From: Oehlia diaphana
Lineage: Eukaryota > Glomeromycota > Glomeromycetes > Glomerales > Glomeraceae
Direction of reading: 5' to 3'
NCBI GenBank assembly: GCA_003833135.1
Contig: QZLH01001094.1
Location: 1 to 32,368 of the forward strand
DNA length: 32,368 nt
The notes beneath the pieces are model-generated. The model was not told the DNA's origin and ran no database searches. It saw nothing but the letters and a program-made list of their open reading frames with translations. Position numbers and translations under genes: made by a program. Position 1 is the first letter of the stretch, and each line of letters starts with the position of its first letter. Shown here in pieces: positions 20,236 to 31,036 of the stretch.

Positions 20236-20565
20236 AAAAAAAACTTTAATACATAGATTAAGAGATCACGGACTCTTTTGTTAAATTATTTATGTGGCGT
20301 AGTAAAATTTGAATACTAATAAAAAATAGATTTAAATATAAACTGTATAATAGAATATATATGTATTTATACATATATGTCTTAAATTTATTAAAGGATC
20401 TAGAATTAATAAAAAGATTAATATAACATAGACTTACAACATACGAAAAAAGAAGAAAAATATCCAAGTATTGATATACTACCCTTCTTTTTTAAATACT
20501 ATGTAATGCATAATTTTGTTCATTATTAATAACGTTAAAAAACACTATTTTTTTCGTTATAAATT
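20236..20565. other. Convergent 3' intergenic region
   Basis: This 330-base A+T-rich gap lies between two convergent stop codons and should contain the poly(A) sites of both genes. An open frame on the minus strand here (20258-20467) is low in complexity and has no support. Confidence 0.5.
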
Positions 20566-22127
20566 CTATACTGCTTGAAATTTAATATCAACATCGCCAT
20601 TATCAGTGATAATCTTTAGATCTCCACCGACAACACCATTAATACTACTTTTTGCACCAACAGCTTGATTTCCAAACCTGGTGTTATCTATTTGAATAGA
20701 ACCATCATTTGTTCGAATGCTGTAATTTCCTGAGAATGAATTTCCATCCTGTTAAAAAAATAAAAAAAAAAATAAATATAAAATAAAGAGAAAAAAAAAT
20801 TGACAATAATACACCACACATATTTTTCACTTACAAAATTTAATTCAACATCTCCATCGTCAGTGGTAATTGTGAATTTTGAAGTAAAAGGGGTTTGAGC
20901 ATTTCCCAAAATTAAACTCAAATCACCGTCGTCAGTTAAAATATTAAGTTCATTTGAAATAGATGTTATTGAACCTACAATATCTCCATCGTCAGTTCGA
21001 ATAATTAAGTTTTGCGCTCTAATGCCGTTTAAATTTACATCTCCATCAGATGTGATTAAAGTGATGTCTTGTTGATATGGCAAATCACTTCCCACCATTG
21101 TAATATCCTGGTTTTTGACTTGAATCGTATTTGGAGCTAAGGTTCCTCCAAATTGTTGGGGTAAGTATACATTAATTTGCGATTTCATGCAACGTGGTGG
21201 AATGTTGAATATACTAAATCCTATTTGAGAAATTTTCAATTCAAAAATTCCACCACCTATAGACGATGATTCAATTTTAGGAGTTATTCCAGTTGCTCCA
21301 GTATATACTTCAATTTCAACAGTTTTAGCGTCTCCGTTAAAATTTTTTTGAAAAATTCTAATTTCTCCACGCTAATAAAAAAAAAAAAATGTATGTTAGA
21401 TTTTGGAATAAATTCATATTATTATAATTTTTTTTTTGTACATACTCTAACTCGAGCCTCATCTGTATTAACTCGGAAAATTGTACTGGTACTGGTATCA
21501 AAACTAAATTTTTCCGGATTTGCTCCTAAACTTATGTTATTGCATGCATTGTTATTTATCATCGAAAGAACCTAAAAAATAAAAAATTAAAATATCAACA
21601 TAAAATACGTAGTATGCGCAGTAAGGGAAAAAACCATATTTACTCCTAGAATAATGAATATAACCAAAACGATCATCCAGCCGCAACTGCAAGTCTTATT
21701 TCTTTTTGAATTTCCGGCACAGCAGCATGCAGCTCTACGTCCTAAATAAAATAAATGATTTATAATTAATATAATCATATTTTTAACATTATAACATTCA
21801 TAACAATTTGATAATCGTACCCCTTCTTTCACTATGTACAATTGTAGAGTAGTTATTTTCACCAACTGGCATATCCGATGCCGGAAATGGAGGGGGAGGA
21901 TATGATGGATAGTCAAACCCTGCTGTAGGTTGTGGTCTTTCTATCTCATTGTAAGCTGGTGGTGGAATAGCTGTCGCTGTGCCTTCTTCTAAGATTTTTG
22001 AAATATCGTTATTCTTTTCATTATTATTTTGATTCTCATTATCATTGTTATTATTATTGTTGTTATTGTTATTCTCTTCCGTTAAATATGGTGAGAACGG
22101 ATTATTCGGATTATTTGGATTCGACAT
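20566..22127 (-). CDS. Single-pass membrane protein with DGD-repeat (DUF4097-like) ectodomain
   Basis: Five exons on the minus strand: 22127-21821, 21741-21635, 21571-21446, 21371-20835, 20748-20566, giving 419 aa. Order of parts: an Asn/Pro-rich N-terminus with PPPAYNE and SYPPPPFP; a Cys-rich stretch (AACCCAG...CSCG, residues 106-123) that could be palmitoylated; one membrane segment (about 124-142); then a ~275-residue C-terminal domain. The latter has at least six rungs of the type TSDGDV, TDDGDI, TDDGDL, TDDGDV, TNDGSI and TDNGDV at about 20-residue spacing, as in DUF4097-type putative adhesins with a stacked beta structure. A cytoplasmic Pro-rich tail and an outside ectodomain is inference from the positive Lys/Arg side. 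The intron 2 donor (ATG/GTTTTT) is weak. No function is known to me. Confidence 0.8.
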
Positions 22128-22161
<34 letters not shown>

Positions 22162-22195
22162 TATATTTTTTTTTTTTAAAAAAAATTGAAAATTT

Positions 22196-22246
<51 letters not shown>

Positions 22247-22919
22247 AAAATAAATATATATTTTATTAATTTAAAAAAAATGTGAAATTCGATTTTTAAG
22301 GGTTTAATTGTCTTTATATAGTTTTTTAGACAATCAATCACAAAATGCAAATTAATTTAATTAGTATTTCCAAAATTGGCATAGACCGAATAAATGAAAC
22401 TCATAACGTGATTGTAAAAAAAAAAAGTTTTCTAGATAGAAATTATTTCATTTTGTAATAAAAAAAAAATTATTTATAAATCTGCTATCACTATCAGGCT
22501 CCGAAATTTACTCCTTTTATTTTTATATGACTTTATATAGTTCACCGTGTAATGTGTATATTACATCGCATTTCTGTACTCAAATACTACGTTTAATGGA
22601 TTAAATGTTTTAACATGACCGATTTTAAGTGTAACTTGCCAAGAGATTTCTGCGCCTCATCCAATGAAGATAAATTCAAAAAGTTATACTAACTCAGTTT
22701 TGTGTTTGTGTGATCCAATTAGTTTAATTAGTTTTGAAAGTGAATTAGAAAGGTTATTTATATATCGTATATCATTTATTATTAGTTTCATTATACAATA
22801 AATATTTCAATGCATTTTATTACAGATGAAAAAAAAAGTCATAAAAATATACATGGATAAAAATGGCTAAGATGTAAAATAAAATTTGATAAAGTTTTTT
22901 TAAATTCTATTATAGTTAA
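22128..22919. other. Intergenic region with long poly-T tracts
   Basis: This region holds the 5' flank of the membrane-protein gene and the 3' flank of the BCS1-like gene. Near 22129-22242 there are several long T and A homopolymers, one of about 40 Ts. The rest is A+T-rich with no supported gene. Confidence 0.5.
22200..22242. repeat. Poly-T homopolymer
   Basis: An almost uninterrupted run of about 40 Ts, about 75 bases upstream of the minus-strand start codon at 22127. Promoter poly(dA:dT) tracts exclude nucleosomes in fungi, so a role in promoter openness is possible but inferred. Its length may be unreliable in assembly. Confidence 0.8.
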
Positions 22920-25001
22920 TTAAATAGTTATTGTTGAAACTTGTGGCGTATTTTTTAATGTTTCTACAACTTTAAGGCTTTTTATCTTATCATTTTCGAC
23001 TTCTACATCTGTGCTATCACTATCTTCTTCACTTGTTATTTCATTCTTATTTTCTTCAGATTTTATTGTTTCCTCTTTCTTAATTTTTTCTTTCTTTATT
23101 ATTTCTTCCTCTTTCTTGATTTCTTCTTTCTTTATTATTTCTTCCTCTTTCTTAATTTCTTCTTCCTTCTTTATTATTTCTTCTTCTTTCTTTTCCTCTT
23201 TATTAGCTTCTATTTTGTTTTCGTCTTTGTATTCATCCTTAATTTCTTCTATCTTCTTGTTTTCGTCTTTGACTTCTTCTTTAACTTCTTTATTTTCGGT
23301 TTTAACTTCTTCCTTAACTTCTTTTTTGACTTCCTCTTTAACTTCTTTGTTCTCTTCTTTGGTTTCCTCTTTATTTTCATCTTTAACTTCCTCTTTATTT
23401 TCATTTTTAGTTTCTTCCTCCTTCTCTTCCGATTCGGGTATTTCACTAAGACGTTTGGCTTCTTCTTCCATTTGTTTTGCAATTTCTTCAGGTTTCATAT
23501 TTTTGTATTTTGCAACTAATTCATAAATTTTTTCTGGAATAAGTTCAGTTTCATTACGATACAAGACCATAGTCATCATAACTTCACAAGGAGGTAATAA
23601 TCCTTCAGGAATTTTTTCAAGGATCTCTTTAGGGAATTCAGCTTCGGGATTTTCAGCGACACTTTTATACATTTTTTTAATTTGATAATGAGTACAATAA
23701 CCAAGATCAAGATGAACATCCATACGACCAGGACGAATACAAGCAGGATCAAGATGTTCAACGTGATTTGTTGTCATTATAATGATATTTCCTTCGGATA
23801 AAATATTACCATCTAAACATCCTAAGAAAGTTGATAAACTAAATTTTGAAAAGCCTGATGGCATACTTGGACCAATTTCTTCTTTGTTACCAGTAGACTC
23901 TATGGCAGTTATTAATGAAGAATCTTTTCTTGTTCTTTTATGAAGAACTTTTGATTGAGTATCAACATCTTCAAGCACAATAATTTGATTAGCAGGAACC
24001 GAACTAAATGCGGCACTTAATTCATTATCATCCGAAATGGTTTTAAGATTTAAATAATAAATATCCCGAGCTAATTGTGATGAAATTGCATTTATTAAAC
24101 TAGTTTTTCCCGTTCCAGGTTTTCCATATAATAAAATACCACGTCGATAAGGCATTCCAATTCTTTGATAAAATTCTTTATCATTTACGAATGTTTCTAA
24201 TTCTTTTTTCAATAATTTTTCATAAGTTTCATCTAATGCTACGGTGTCTAAACCTCTAATTGAAGATAATGATTGCACGTGATACCAATAAGAACCATTA
24301 CGTTCATACCTTGAACGAACTTTATCTTTTTTCTGACTTTCCAAATAAGATCTTGTAACTTCATTTAAAAAATCGTTCATAGCTTCAACATTTGTAGCTG
24401 ACTCTTCAACAATTGTTATAAAAATTGAAGGTTTTGGTTTATTTCTGCTATAACTTCTACTATTACTATTATTTTCATCTTTCTTTTCTTGATCGGCGGG
24501 CATATTAAATGAAACTTCAAATTTTTTTCCTTTATATTCAATCGTAATTTGTTGATCTTTTTCTGGAAGTATATTAAATTTTGGAGGAGCACAATCATCA
24601 TCATTATCATCATTATTAATTGAAGTTGCATGTTGTATAATAAAAGAACCTTTTTCCAAATGTTTTGTTTGTTGAGAAATTAACCAAGATAAGGCTTCAT
24701 AAAATATACTAGCATACAAATCACCATAAGTTCCTTCAGTATAATATTCAACTTGAACAGTGACACTACCATCCTTTTTAAAAGGATTACCAAAAGTAAA
24801 GGTTGTAATAAATTTATGTAATGCGAGAACAAAAGCAGAAATTCCGGATGCAATGGCACTTGTTATAAACATATCAACTGCCATTATTCCGGTCATATAA
24901 GGACTAAATTTTATTGGAAGCCATGCTAAAAGAATAGTATGTATCTGTGATTGAGTGAATAAATCAACAAAAGGTTGAAAAATTTCAGAATATTCAGACA
25001 T
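22920..25001 (-). CDS. BCS1-like AAA ATPase with long Glu/Lys-rich C-terminal tail
   Basis: An uninterrupted 693-aa frame in a neighbourhood of intron-rich genes. The N-terminus resembles BCS1: a hydrophobic segment at about residues 35-66 followed by a BCS1-type N domain up to ~240. The AAA module has Walker A GKPGTGKTS (~293-301), Walker B IIVLEDVD (~340-347), TTNH and CIRPGRMD with the arginine pair (~421-427), then FLGCLDG as in BCS1. Family proteins normally end near residue 450-500. Here about 180 more residues follow, almost entirely Glu, Lys, Asp and Asn with internal repeats such as EEIIKKEEEIKK. BCS1 proper is a mitochondrial inner-membrane translocase for the Rieske protein; BCS1-like paralogues are common in fungi, and the role of this copy is not known. 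Lack of introns suggests a retrocopy or a lineage expansion. Confidence 0.9.
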   Translation of the reverse strand: MSEYSEIFQPFVDLFTQSQIHTILLAWLPIKFSPYMTGIMAVDMFITSAIASGISAFVLALHKFITTFTFGNPFKKDGSVTVQVEYYTEGTYGDLYASIFYEALSWLISQQTKHLEKGSFIIQHATSINNDDNDDDCAPPKFNILPEKDQQITIEYKGKKFEVSFNMPADQEKKDENNSNSRSYSRNKPKPSIFITIVEESATNVEAMNDFLNEVTRSYLESQKKDKVRSRYERNGSYWYHVQSLSSIRGLDTVALDETYEKLLKKELETFVNDKEFYQRIGMPYRRGILLYGKPGTGKTSLINAISSQLARDIYYLNLKTISDDNELSAAFSSVPANQIIVLEDVDTQSKVLHKRTRKDSSLITAIESTGNKEEIGPSMPSGFSKFSLSTFLGCLDGNILSEGNIIIMTTNHVEHLDPACIRPGRMDVHLDLGYCTHYQIKKMYKSVAENPEAEFPKEILEKIPEGLLPPCEVMMTMVLYRNETELIPEKIYELVAKYKNMKPEEIAKQMEEEAKRLSEIPESEEKEEETKNENKEEVKDENKEETKEENKEVKEEVKKEVKEEVKTENKEVKEEVKDENKKIEEIKDEYKDENKIEANKEEKKEEEIIKKEEEIKKEEEIIKKEEIKKEEEIIKKEKIKKEETIKSEENKNEITSEEDSDSTDVEVENDKIKSLKVVETLKNTPQVSTITI
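23055..23440 (-). repeat. Degenerate coding repeat of Glu/Lys-rich tail in the BCS1-like gene
   Basis: The C-terminal tail is encoded by repeated GAAGAAGTTAAAGA-, AATAAAGAAG- and ATTATTAAGAAA-like units, so both strands look like long open frames. The plus-strand open frame 23011-23526 (Ser/Phe-rich) is the antisense image of this tail. Expansion by slippage is likely. Confidence 0.75.
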
Positions 25002-27660
25002 TATTTTAAATAAATATTAAAAATAAAAATAACGATTATTAAAAAAAAAATTCAAAAGAATTGTATAATTCAGAGAAATGATTTATTTTTTTTTTTGTTC
25101 CTAAGGAATGAAAAAAAAAAAAAATTTCGAGGACTTTTTCCCTCATTTAAATAAAAATTATTGGTTATCCGCAGGAAGTTTACATGCATGAAAGAAGGTT
25201 TTATAATAATCGGAAGATGACTTCCGATATACTGCGTCTCACACAAGGTGGCGAATAAATATCTGATGACTAATTTTATAATTTAGTAAAATAGTGAAAT
25301 CTTATCGTTCTAATCAGAAAAAATTCACCAAATATGGAAATGATGAACGAATGAAATCATAGTCACTGAAATTTTCTATGCGCCATAATAATAATAAACA
25401 AGAAAATTCGAAGAAAAAATAATTATACACAAGCCAATAAAGCCCAGTCAAGCCACCATTACACTACACTTTTAAGTGGCTTCTATATGAATTTCTAAAA
25501 ACCTAGAAACTTCTTTTATTCTTGTTACTAATCTTGTATCGTACTGTGATTAATTAAACTTTATTTTTGTCAAGCCACAAATATTTATAGTTTAAGTTAT
25601 TTAAAGTTAAGCAAGTTTTTGAATTACGCCTAATGAAGTGTTTAAAACGATTGTGAGCCGTAGTCAGTGTTCAAAATTCAAAATTCAAAGGAAAGTCCTA
25701 TGTGTGCATGTGCGCTACTATATGCCATAGTTTGCAAACGAATTTTACGGTCCACACATCCAATTTTAAACACTGGCGTAGTTTACGACTCGACTGCGGA
25801 TTGTGTTGAATAATAAATATTATATTTGTATGATAAACAATTTCCTTTTAAAAATAAATTGTGACGATCGTGACATATATCGGAATTAAATCATGAATAT
25901 TCAAAATATAAGAGTATTGATTCGTCGACCGACACAATTCCCGCCACGAAAAATTGTTCTAAGACTTTTATGTAAATCAGTTACCATATTAGATATTTTT
26001 TCTTGCCATGTGATTCAAAAACTTAATAAATTTTATTGAATATTATATTCTCTTACTATTCTAATAATCATTGAATTTAACTAATTTAAAGGTCATATTT
26101 TTAAAGAAATTTCTACTAATAACTAACAAAAGACCTATTTTCTTTTTTTTTGAGTGCAATTTGATTTATACGTATGAAAGAAAGATGATGAGGGTAATGA
26201 TTATTATCGATGATGCAACTTGTATTGTATTTAGACTACTCGCTTTATAACGAAGTTTGGTGGTTTGTCCAATCAGCCCTTCGTTATATGATAAGAATAT
26301 TCGTTAGGATTAAAGGAGACTATTTACCACAAAAAGGGGTACGTCTAGACACATAACCTCAATGAAACGATTGAAACGTGTCTCACTGCAACATGACAAC
26401 TACTACCGACAATAAAATCCAAGTGAGCTATATGACCAATAGCTATATACATCGAAACTACAACTACTACAACTGTGTCGTGTAATAATTGTAATAATAT
26501 AAATATTATAAATTAGTATTCTATTTTTTTTTATGGATTAAATATTTCGTACGCTCAAAAATGGTAATTTTTTTTTACATATGAATAAGGAATTGAGTTG
26601 CTGCGTCATTGAAATCACATGATCATTCCGTTTAATTAGAAAAACTAATAAAGAAACAAAAATAACAACCGTATCTAATTTCTATGATTTTAAGAAGGTT
26701 ACGTCCTGAAAGAGCCGTGACTTAAATTTCTTGTTCAGATCTCAAAGTACTTAAAGATCCAAAATCAATATAAAGGAATTATTAGTAGAATATGACATTG
26801 GGTCAGAAAAGTGAAGCTAAAGGAAAGGAAAAAAGAAAAAAAGTAATTCATATTATAACAAAAAAAAGATTATTAAAAATTTAAAAAAGGAAATAAAAAG
26901 AAAATAATCCTCTTACCTATTTTCATAAAACCAATCTTTTCATTTTGATCAGAAAGGTAAACCAAAAAACCAAGTAAAAAAGGAAAAAATTTTTTATAGA
27001 AAATAATTACTAATAAAAATTTGATAATAAAAAGAAATAAAACATCACCTATCATTTTGAAACTGATTTCTATTTGAAAACAGAAAAGTGAAAATAAAAA
27101 TAAACTATATTTCTACATTCTTAAAAAAAGCATTTTCAATAATAAAAATATGTATAAATATATAAATATATATAAAAGAAATACTATAAATATAAATTTT
27201 ACCTGTTCTTTATTTTATTTGTTTATTATATTTTATATATTGCTAAAAAAAAATAGATATTTCTTGAAATAACTCAAAATCCAGTTAAAGTAATACAAGA
27301 AGTTACCTTTAAAATAGTAATTAAAAGAAAAAAAAATATAATATTGATTAAATAAAAGATAATAAAAATAATTAAAAAACATACAAAAAGAACAGAATAA
27401 TAGTCAAATTAGATACCAAAGTTGTCCTAAATTAATGTTTATCCAATTTGAAACTGAAGTAAATTTTAAGTTAGAGCTTGATTCTAATTTGTGAACAAAA
27501 GTTTTAACTTAAAATATCAAAGATATAAATTCATTAAAAATTCATTCATACAATAATAATATTTTTTTATTAAAATCATTAAATAGTATAAGCTATAATA
27601 TAAATATATTTAAAATAAATTCTATTTTACAGATCAACTTTTTTTAAAGGGATATGTTGT
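25002..27660. other. Gene-poor 2.7-kb region with small inverted repeats
   Basis: No gene is supported. I see a diverged inverted repeat at 25655-25791, a TATAACGAAG/CTTCGTTATA dyad at about 26247-26288, and a TCACATGA box at 26615-26622. From about 26800 to 27600 the sequence is A-rich on the plus strand, with little complexity; the small minus-strand frame at 26873-27055 is a chance frame. Confidence 0.5.
25655..25791. repeat. Imperfect inverted repeat, ~137 bp
   Basis: CAGTGTTCAAAATT at 25665-25678 pairs with AATTTTAAACACTG at 25762-25775 (one mismatch), and GAGCCGTA at 25655-25662 pairs with TACGACTC at 25784-25791 (one mismatch). The inner part is richer in G+C than the flanks. This is compatible with an old MITE; no target-site duplication was found. 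Confidence 0.5.
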
Positions 27661-27861
27661 GCCAATAATATATTCAACATATAGAGTTTGGATCTGTGTA
27701 TCCATCATCTATTGTATCTGTATGGATTACAGATTGTGGATACCATTTTGTTATTTCAGATAGTATCTATAGATAAATATTTTCATATGGATAATCTGTA
27801 GATAATCCATTAATCCTTATATCCACAAATATACAGATAATTCTTGTATCCACAAAATCAC
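27661..27861. repeat. TGGATA/TATCCA-rich degenerate repeat block
   Basis: Boxes of TATCCA and TGGATA or TGGATT occur many times on both strands, for example at 27699, 27736-27743 (GTGGATAC), 27787-27810 (a palindrome ATGGAT...ATCCAT) and 27846-27853 (GTATCCAC). The block ends right at the stop codon of the coiled-coil ORF on the minus strand, which suggests that both belong to one repeated element. Confidence 0.6.
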
Positions 27862-28143
27862 TCACTCTGACTCTGACCAAATGACAACGCCATCCCATCC
27901 CTGTTTTAATAATGCAAGTCTAGCCTCAAGCTTTCCAACTCTAGACTTGAGTTTAGCATTCTCAGTATCACGCCTTGCATTCTCTTCAATAATTTGTTTC
28001 AGTCTTGCATTCTCAGCCTTAACCTCAGTAAATCTTAGTAGCTTCTCTCTAAGTTCAGGAATCTCAGTATTCTCCTTCCTAAGTTTGGCAATCTCAATCA
28101 AGAGCTTGGTATTTAATTCCCTTAATGAATCGTTGGATTGCAT
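27862..28143 (-). CDS. Short coiled-coil protein (Rhizophagus-type repetitive family)
   Basis: A 93-aa single-exon frame. It starts MQSNDSLRELNTKLLIEIAK and runs as heptad-like Leu/Glu/Lys/Arg sequence (for example AENARLKQIIEENARR, KLEARLALLKQ), predicting one long coiled coil with no other domain. From memory, ORFs starting in this way are very numerous in Rhizophagus genomes and often lie in repeats; this copy is short and ends WDGVVIWSESE directly at a repeat block, so it may be truncated. Function is unknown. A mobile-element accessory protein or a spurious product of a dispersed repeat are both possible. Confidence 0.55.
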   Translation of the reverse strand: MQSNDSLRELNTKLLIEIAKLRKENTEIPELREKLLRFTEVKAENARLKQIIEENARRDTENAKLKSRVGKLEARLALLKQGWDGVVIWSESE

Positions 28144-28694
28144 GTTCGATAATAATTTTTTTATATAAAATGGAATATTTAAAAGTTCGTTAGCATAGAT
28201 AAAAAACGAGGTAATATCTTTATCGAAATTACTGATTTATTGATGTAAAAAATAAATAACAAGATTCGATAATACATAAACTTGTTTACAATGTGAAATG
28301 GTGATTCTATATTAATGCCTGTAGTGTTTTGTTCATCTAATGCTCTAAGCTATCTATATACTAATAAAATATCCCAACATTACTCTAATCTGATTTCATT
28401 TGCCCCAACATCGATATTCTGAATAGAATAAAATGGTCATCAATTATACATAGAACTCGCAGAGTCAGAAATAAATTAATAATATTGACTTAGTAAAACT
28501 CACCAAAAGTTTATGGTCTCCATCTATCAAAAGTTCTGAACAAAAAATTGGATATTAGTTTGCAAGCTCTAAGTCACTTCCTTGCAAATGCACAACCAAA
28601 ATATTCATACGTCGTATTTTGATCGGCACTCTCATGTGACATTGTGACATGTGGCTGATTTTCGATTGATAAGTTTTTTTTTTCGTAATTTTGA
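28144..28694. other. Intergenic region before the CRN-like pseudogene
   Basis: No gene is supported. A TCATGTGA box lies at 28632-28639 inside a TGTGACATTGTGACATGTGG cluster, shortly before the CRN-like frame. Small open frames on the minus strand across 28555-29012 are antisense or chance frames. Confidence 0.4.
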
Positions 28695-30836
28695 TCTTGG
28701 ACTCGGCTCGTAGTTTATCAAAATGAAAATGACAAGGATAATAAGAAATTTTTCGAAGTTGGTGGTGATAAAAAAATATATCCACTTGATAATGTAAAAG
28801 TTGGACAAGTTGCGAAACTTGTCTTTCATGAAGGAAAGTTTAAAGATTCTGAGGCACTGAGACTTTAGAAGGTTAACGTCAATGAAGATGTTCTTAATTC
28901 TGTTTCTACTGAAGACGGTATTAAACAACTTGGAGGCGTTCTCATGAGATATCAACAAAAGTTTGTAGAGTATTTTCCAGCTGATAATGTACTTGGGGAT
29001 GTTAACATCCACATTGTTGCTGTCATTGTAACCACCACTGGTAAGTGTCTCCCAATGGTTTACCTCTCACGAACAAGAAATTCGCGTTATCTCAAATCTC
29101 ATCCTATATTTTTTTTATTCGATCAAGGAACCACTGGTGGATCCATTCCAGTTAAACGACAAGCTGAACCTTATGTTAATAATCGTTTACCTGTTACTCC
29201 TCATGAGAAAGAATTTTGGAACGGGCTTTCTAAAGCTCAAATTGTTCTTAAATTGCCTGACAATGTCAATAAAACTACATATATGTCAGAACCATTATCT
29301 AAATACATGAAAGTTGAAGGAAACAAGATTGTGCTGGGTGATAGTATAATGCTAAACTCACAAGATGAACTAATTTTTTGCGATTATAATCCCGTAATGG
29401 AATCAGGAGAAAGGATTAAAATGGATTTTGTGAAATTTTTACACCTTCGTGAGTCGCCGAGTGGAGTAGTATATGGGATATCGACTCAAGATATATTAAT
29501 AAAGAAGTCGTACATACAGATGATCGAAAAGATCGAGCTTGATCGTACTAGGGGAAAAAAAGGAAGTGTTATAATCGGATCACCCGGCATCGGAAAAACA
29601 CATTTTTCGTTGTATTTGGCTTTCTATTTAACTCGTCGATATAATTTAGATGATATCATGTACGAACAGTCATCTCAAAAAGTATCCCGTCTACTTCATA
29701 TCAAATCAAACCAGGCTGTAATGAAAGTTTCAGATCCAACACTTGAATGCCCAATTGGTGATAGCTTTTACATCGCCAATTCTGTAATTCCTGCTCTATG
29801 GAACACAAAATATACATTTGTAGTTACAACTCCAAAGCATGAACTATGGCATGATTTTGTAAAAATACATCCTAGAAAATATTATGCCCCGGTTTGGACA
29901 GAGGACGAAATCTGGCATGTTTGGAATGATCAGTATAGATAAAGTACCTGAAAACTGAGTCAAGGAATTAATTAAGAAGTGGGGTTGCATTCCGCGACGA
30001 GTATTTGTTGAATACGATGACGAACCGGATCTTAGTTATTTAGTCACTCGGTGTGATGTATATAAATACCTTAAAGATGATGGAGGAGATTTAGATGACA
30101 GATGTTCGGGAAAAATCATACATATTATTCCTAATGCTGATTTTACGGATAAGAAATATGTTCCTGCCTCGGCAGAAATACGGGAGACTTTGTACAGACA
30201 CTATGAAAATCATTCAAAAGACACAATTATTAATGTAATCCGAAGTTTTGCGGGAGGTGCTGGTGTACTTTAGCCGGGAATTTTTTTGAAATGTTAGCAC
30301 ATGATGTCTTGCGAAAAGGTAGCAAGTTTAAGATACGACGCTTAACTGATGATAATCGTATGTGGCCTGTACAAGAACTTGATCTTCAAAGATTGGAATT
30401 CAACCGGTATGATGACGTTCAAGAAATAATTTCTGGTGATTATAATTTTCCCAAAATTACAAATTTTGAGTCCGTTGATGCTATTGCACCTCAGCGTAAT
30501 GGAATTCATCATTTATATCAAATAACAACTGCAGGAAAACATGATACTAAGGTAAATATAAGTCCTATATTAGCATTGCATCTATTATTATGTACTGAAT
30601 ATATTTATACTATGCAGGTAAACGGTCTTAGTAAATTGGAAAACCATCTGGGAGGAAATCTACCGATCCATCTATATTTCGTTGTTCCGGATATAAATCG
30701 TATTTTTGATAATTTTCACTATCAGAACTATGTTACAACAAAGGGTGCTAAATATGAAGGATGGAATGGAACTAATGAATGGATTCGTGATAAAATAGAA
30801 CAATATGTTCTCGAGATCGAATTAAATAAAATGTAA
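28695..30836 (+). pseudogene. Crinkler (CRN)-type gene, broken: header, P-loop ATPase, nuclease-like C-terminus
   Basis: The reading runs through three parts. A ubiquitin-like CRN header covers about 28720-29060 and leads into TTTGKCLPMVYLS. Next come QGTTGGSIPVKRQAE and a P-loop ATPase module with GSPGIGKTHFS. After that is a CRN C-terminal region with a DAIAPQ...YQITTAGKH segment resembling a restriction-endonuclease-type fold. CRN proteins of this architecture are known from oomycetes and several fungi and are numerous in Rhizophagus; many act as nuclear effectors. Breaks: no in-frame ATG at the header start (in-frame stops at 28686 and 28692); TAG at 28866-28868 where the family has the Trp of its LWKV motif; frame change near 29935-29942 with TAA, then TGA at 29956-29958; TAG at 30271-30273 with another frame change. 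A 66-nt GT-AG intron (30552-30617) remains recognisable. As it stands it cannot make a full-length protein. Confidence 0.82.
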
Positions 30837-30985
30837 AAATTTCGATAGATTCTCTTTCATGAAAAATCAAAAACCCGATATGGCCTAATTCAATGCCCGG
30901 AAAAAATGGATAATAAATATGCGAATCATGTGATGTTGAGCCAAAAGTTACGTGACCAGTGAAATTTTAGGTTTATTAAAAAAAC

Positions 30986-31002
30986 CGTGACATTTTGTCA
31001 CG
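30986..31002. repeat. CGTGACATTTTGTCACG palindrome, copy 1
   Basis: A 17-base dyad with 7-bp arms. A second copy, identical over 16 bases, is at 31560-31575. The two lie at either side of the diverged direct repeat, which may indicate boundaries of one repeat unit or a duplicated protein-binding site. Confidence 0.75.
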
Positions 31003-31036
31003 ATTAGTGTTGTGCGTAAAAAAATTTTTATTAAAA

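Noticed and set aside
20258..20467. 69-aa minus-strand frame between convergent genes
   Set aside because: Low-complexity Tyr/Leu/Ile sequence in a 3' UTR region.
23011..23526. 171-aa Ser/Phe-rich plus-strand frame
   Set aside because: Exact antisense of the repetitive Glu/Lys tail of the BCS1-like gene.
27881..28168. 95-aa plus-strand frame rich in Ser/Phe/Leu
   Set aside because: Antisense image of the coiled-coil ORF on the minus strand.
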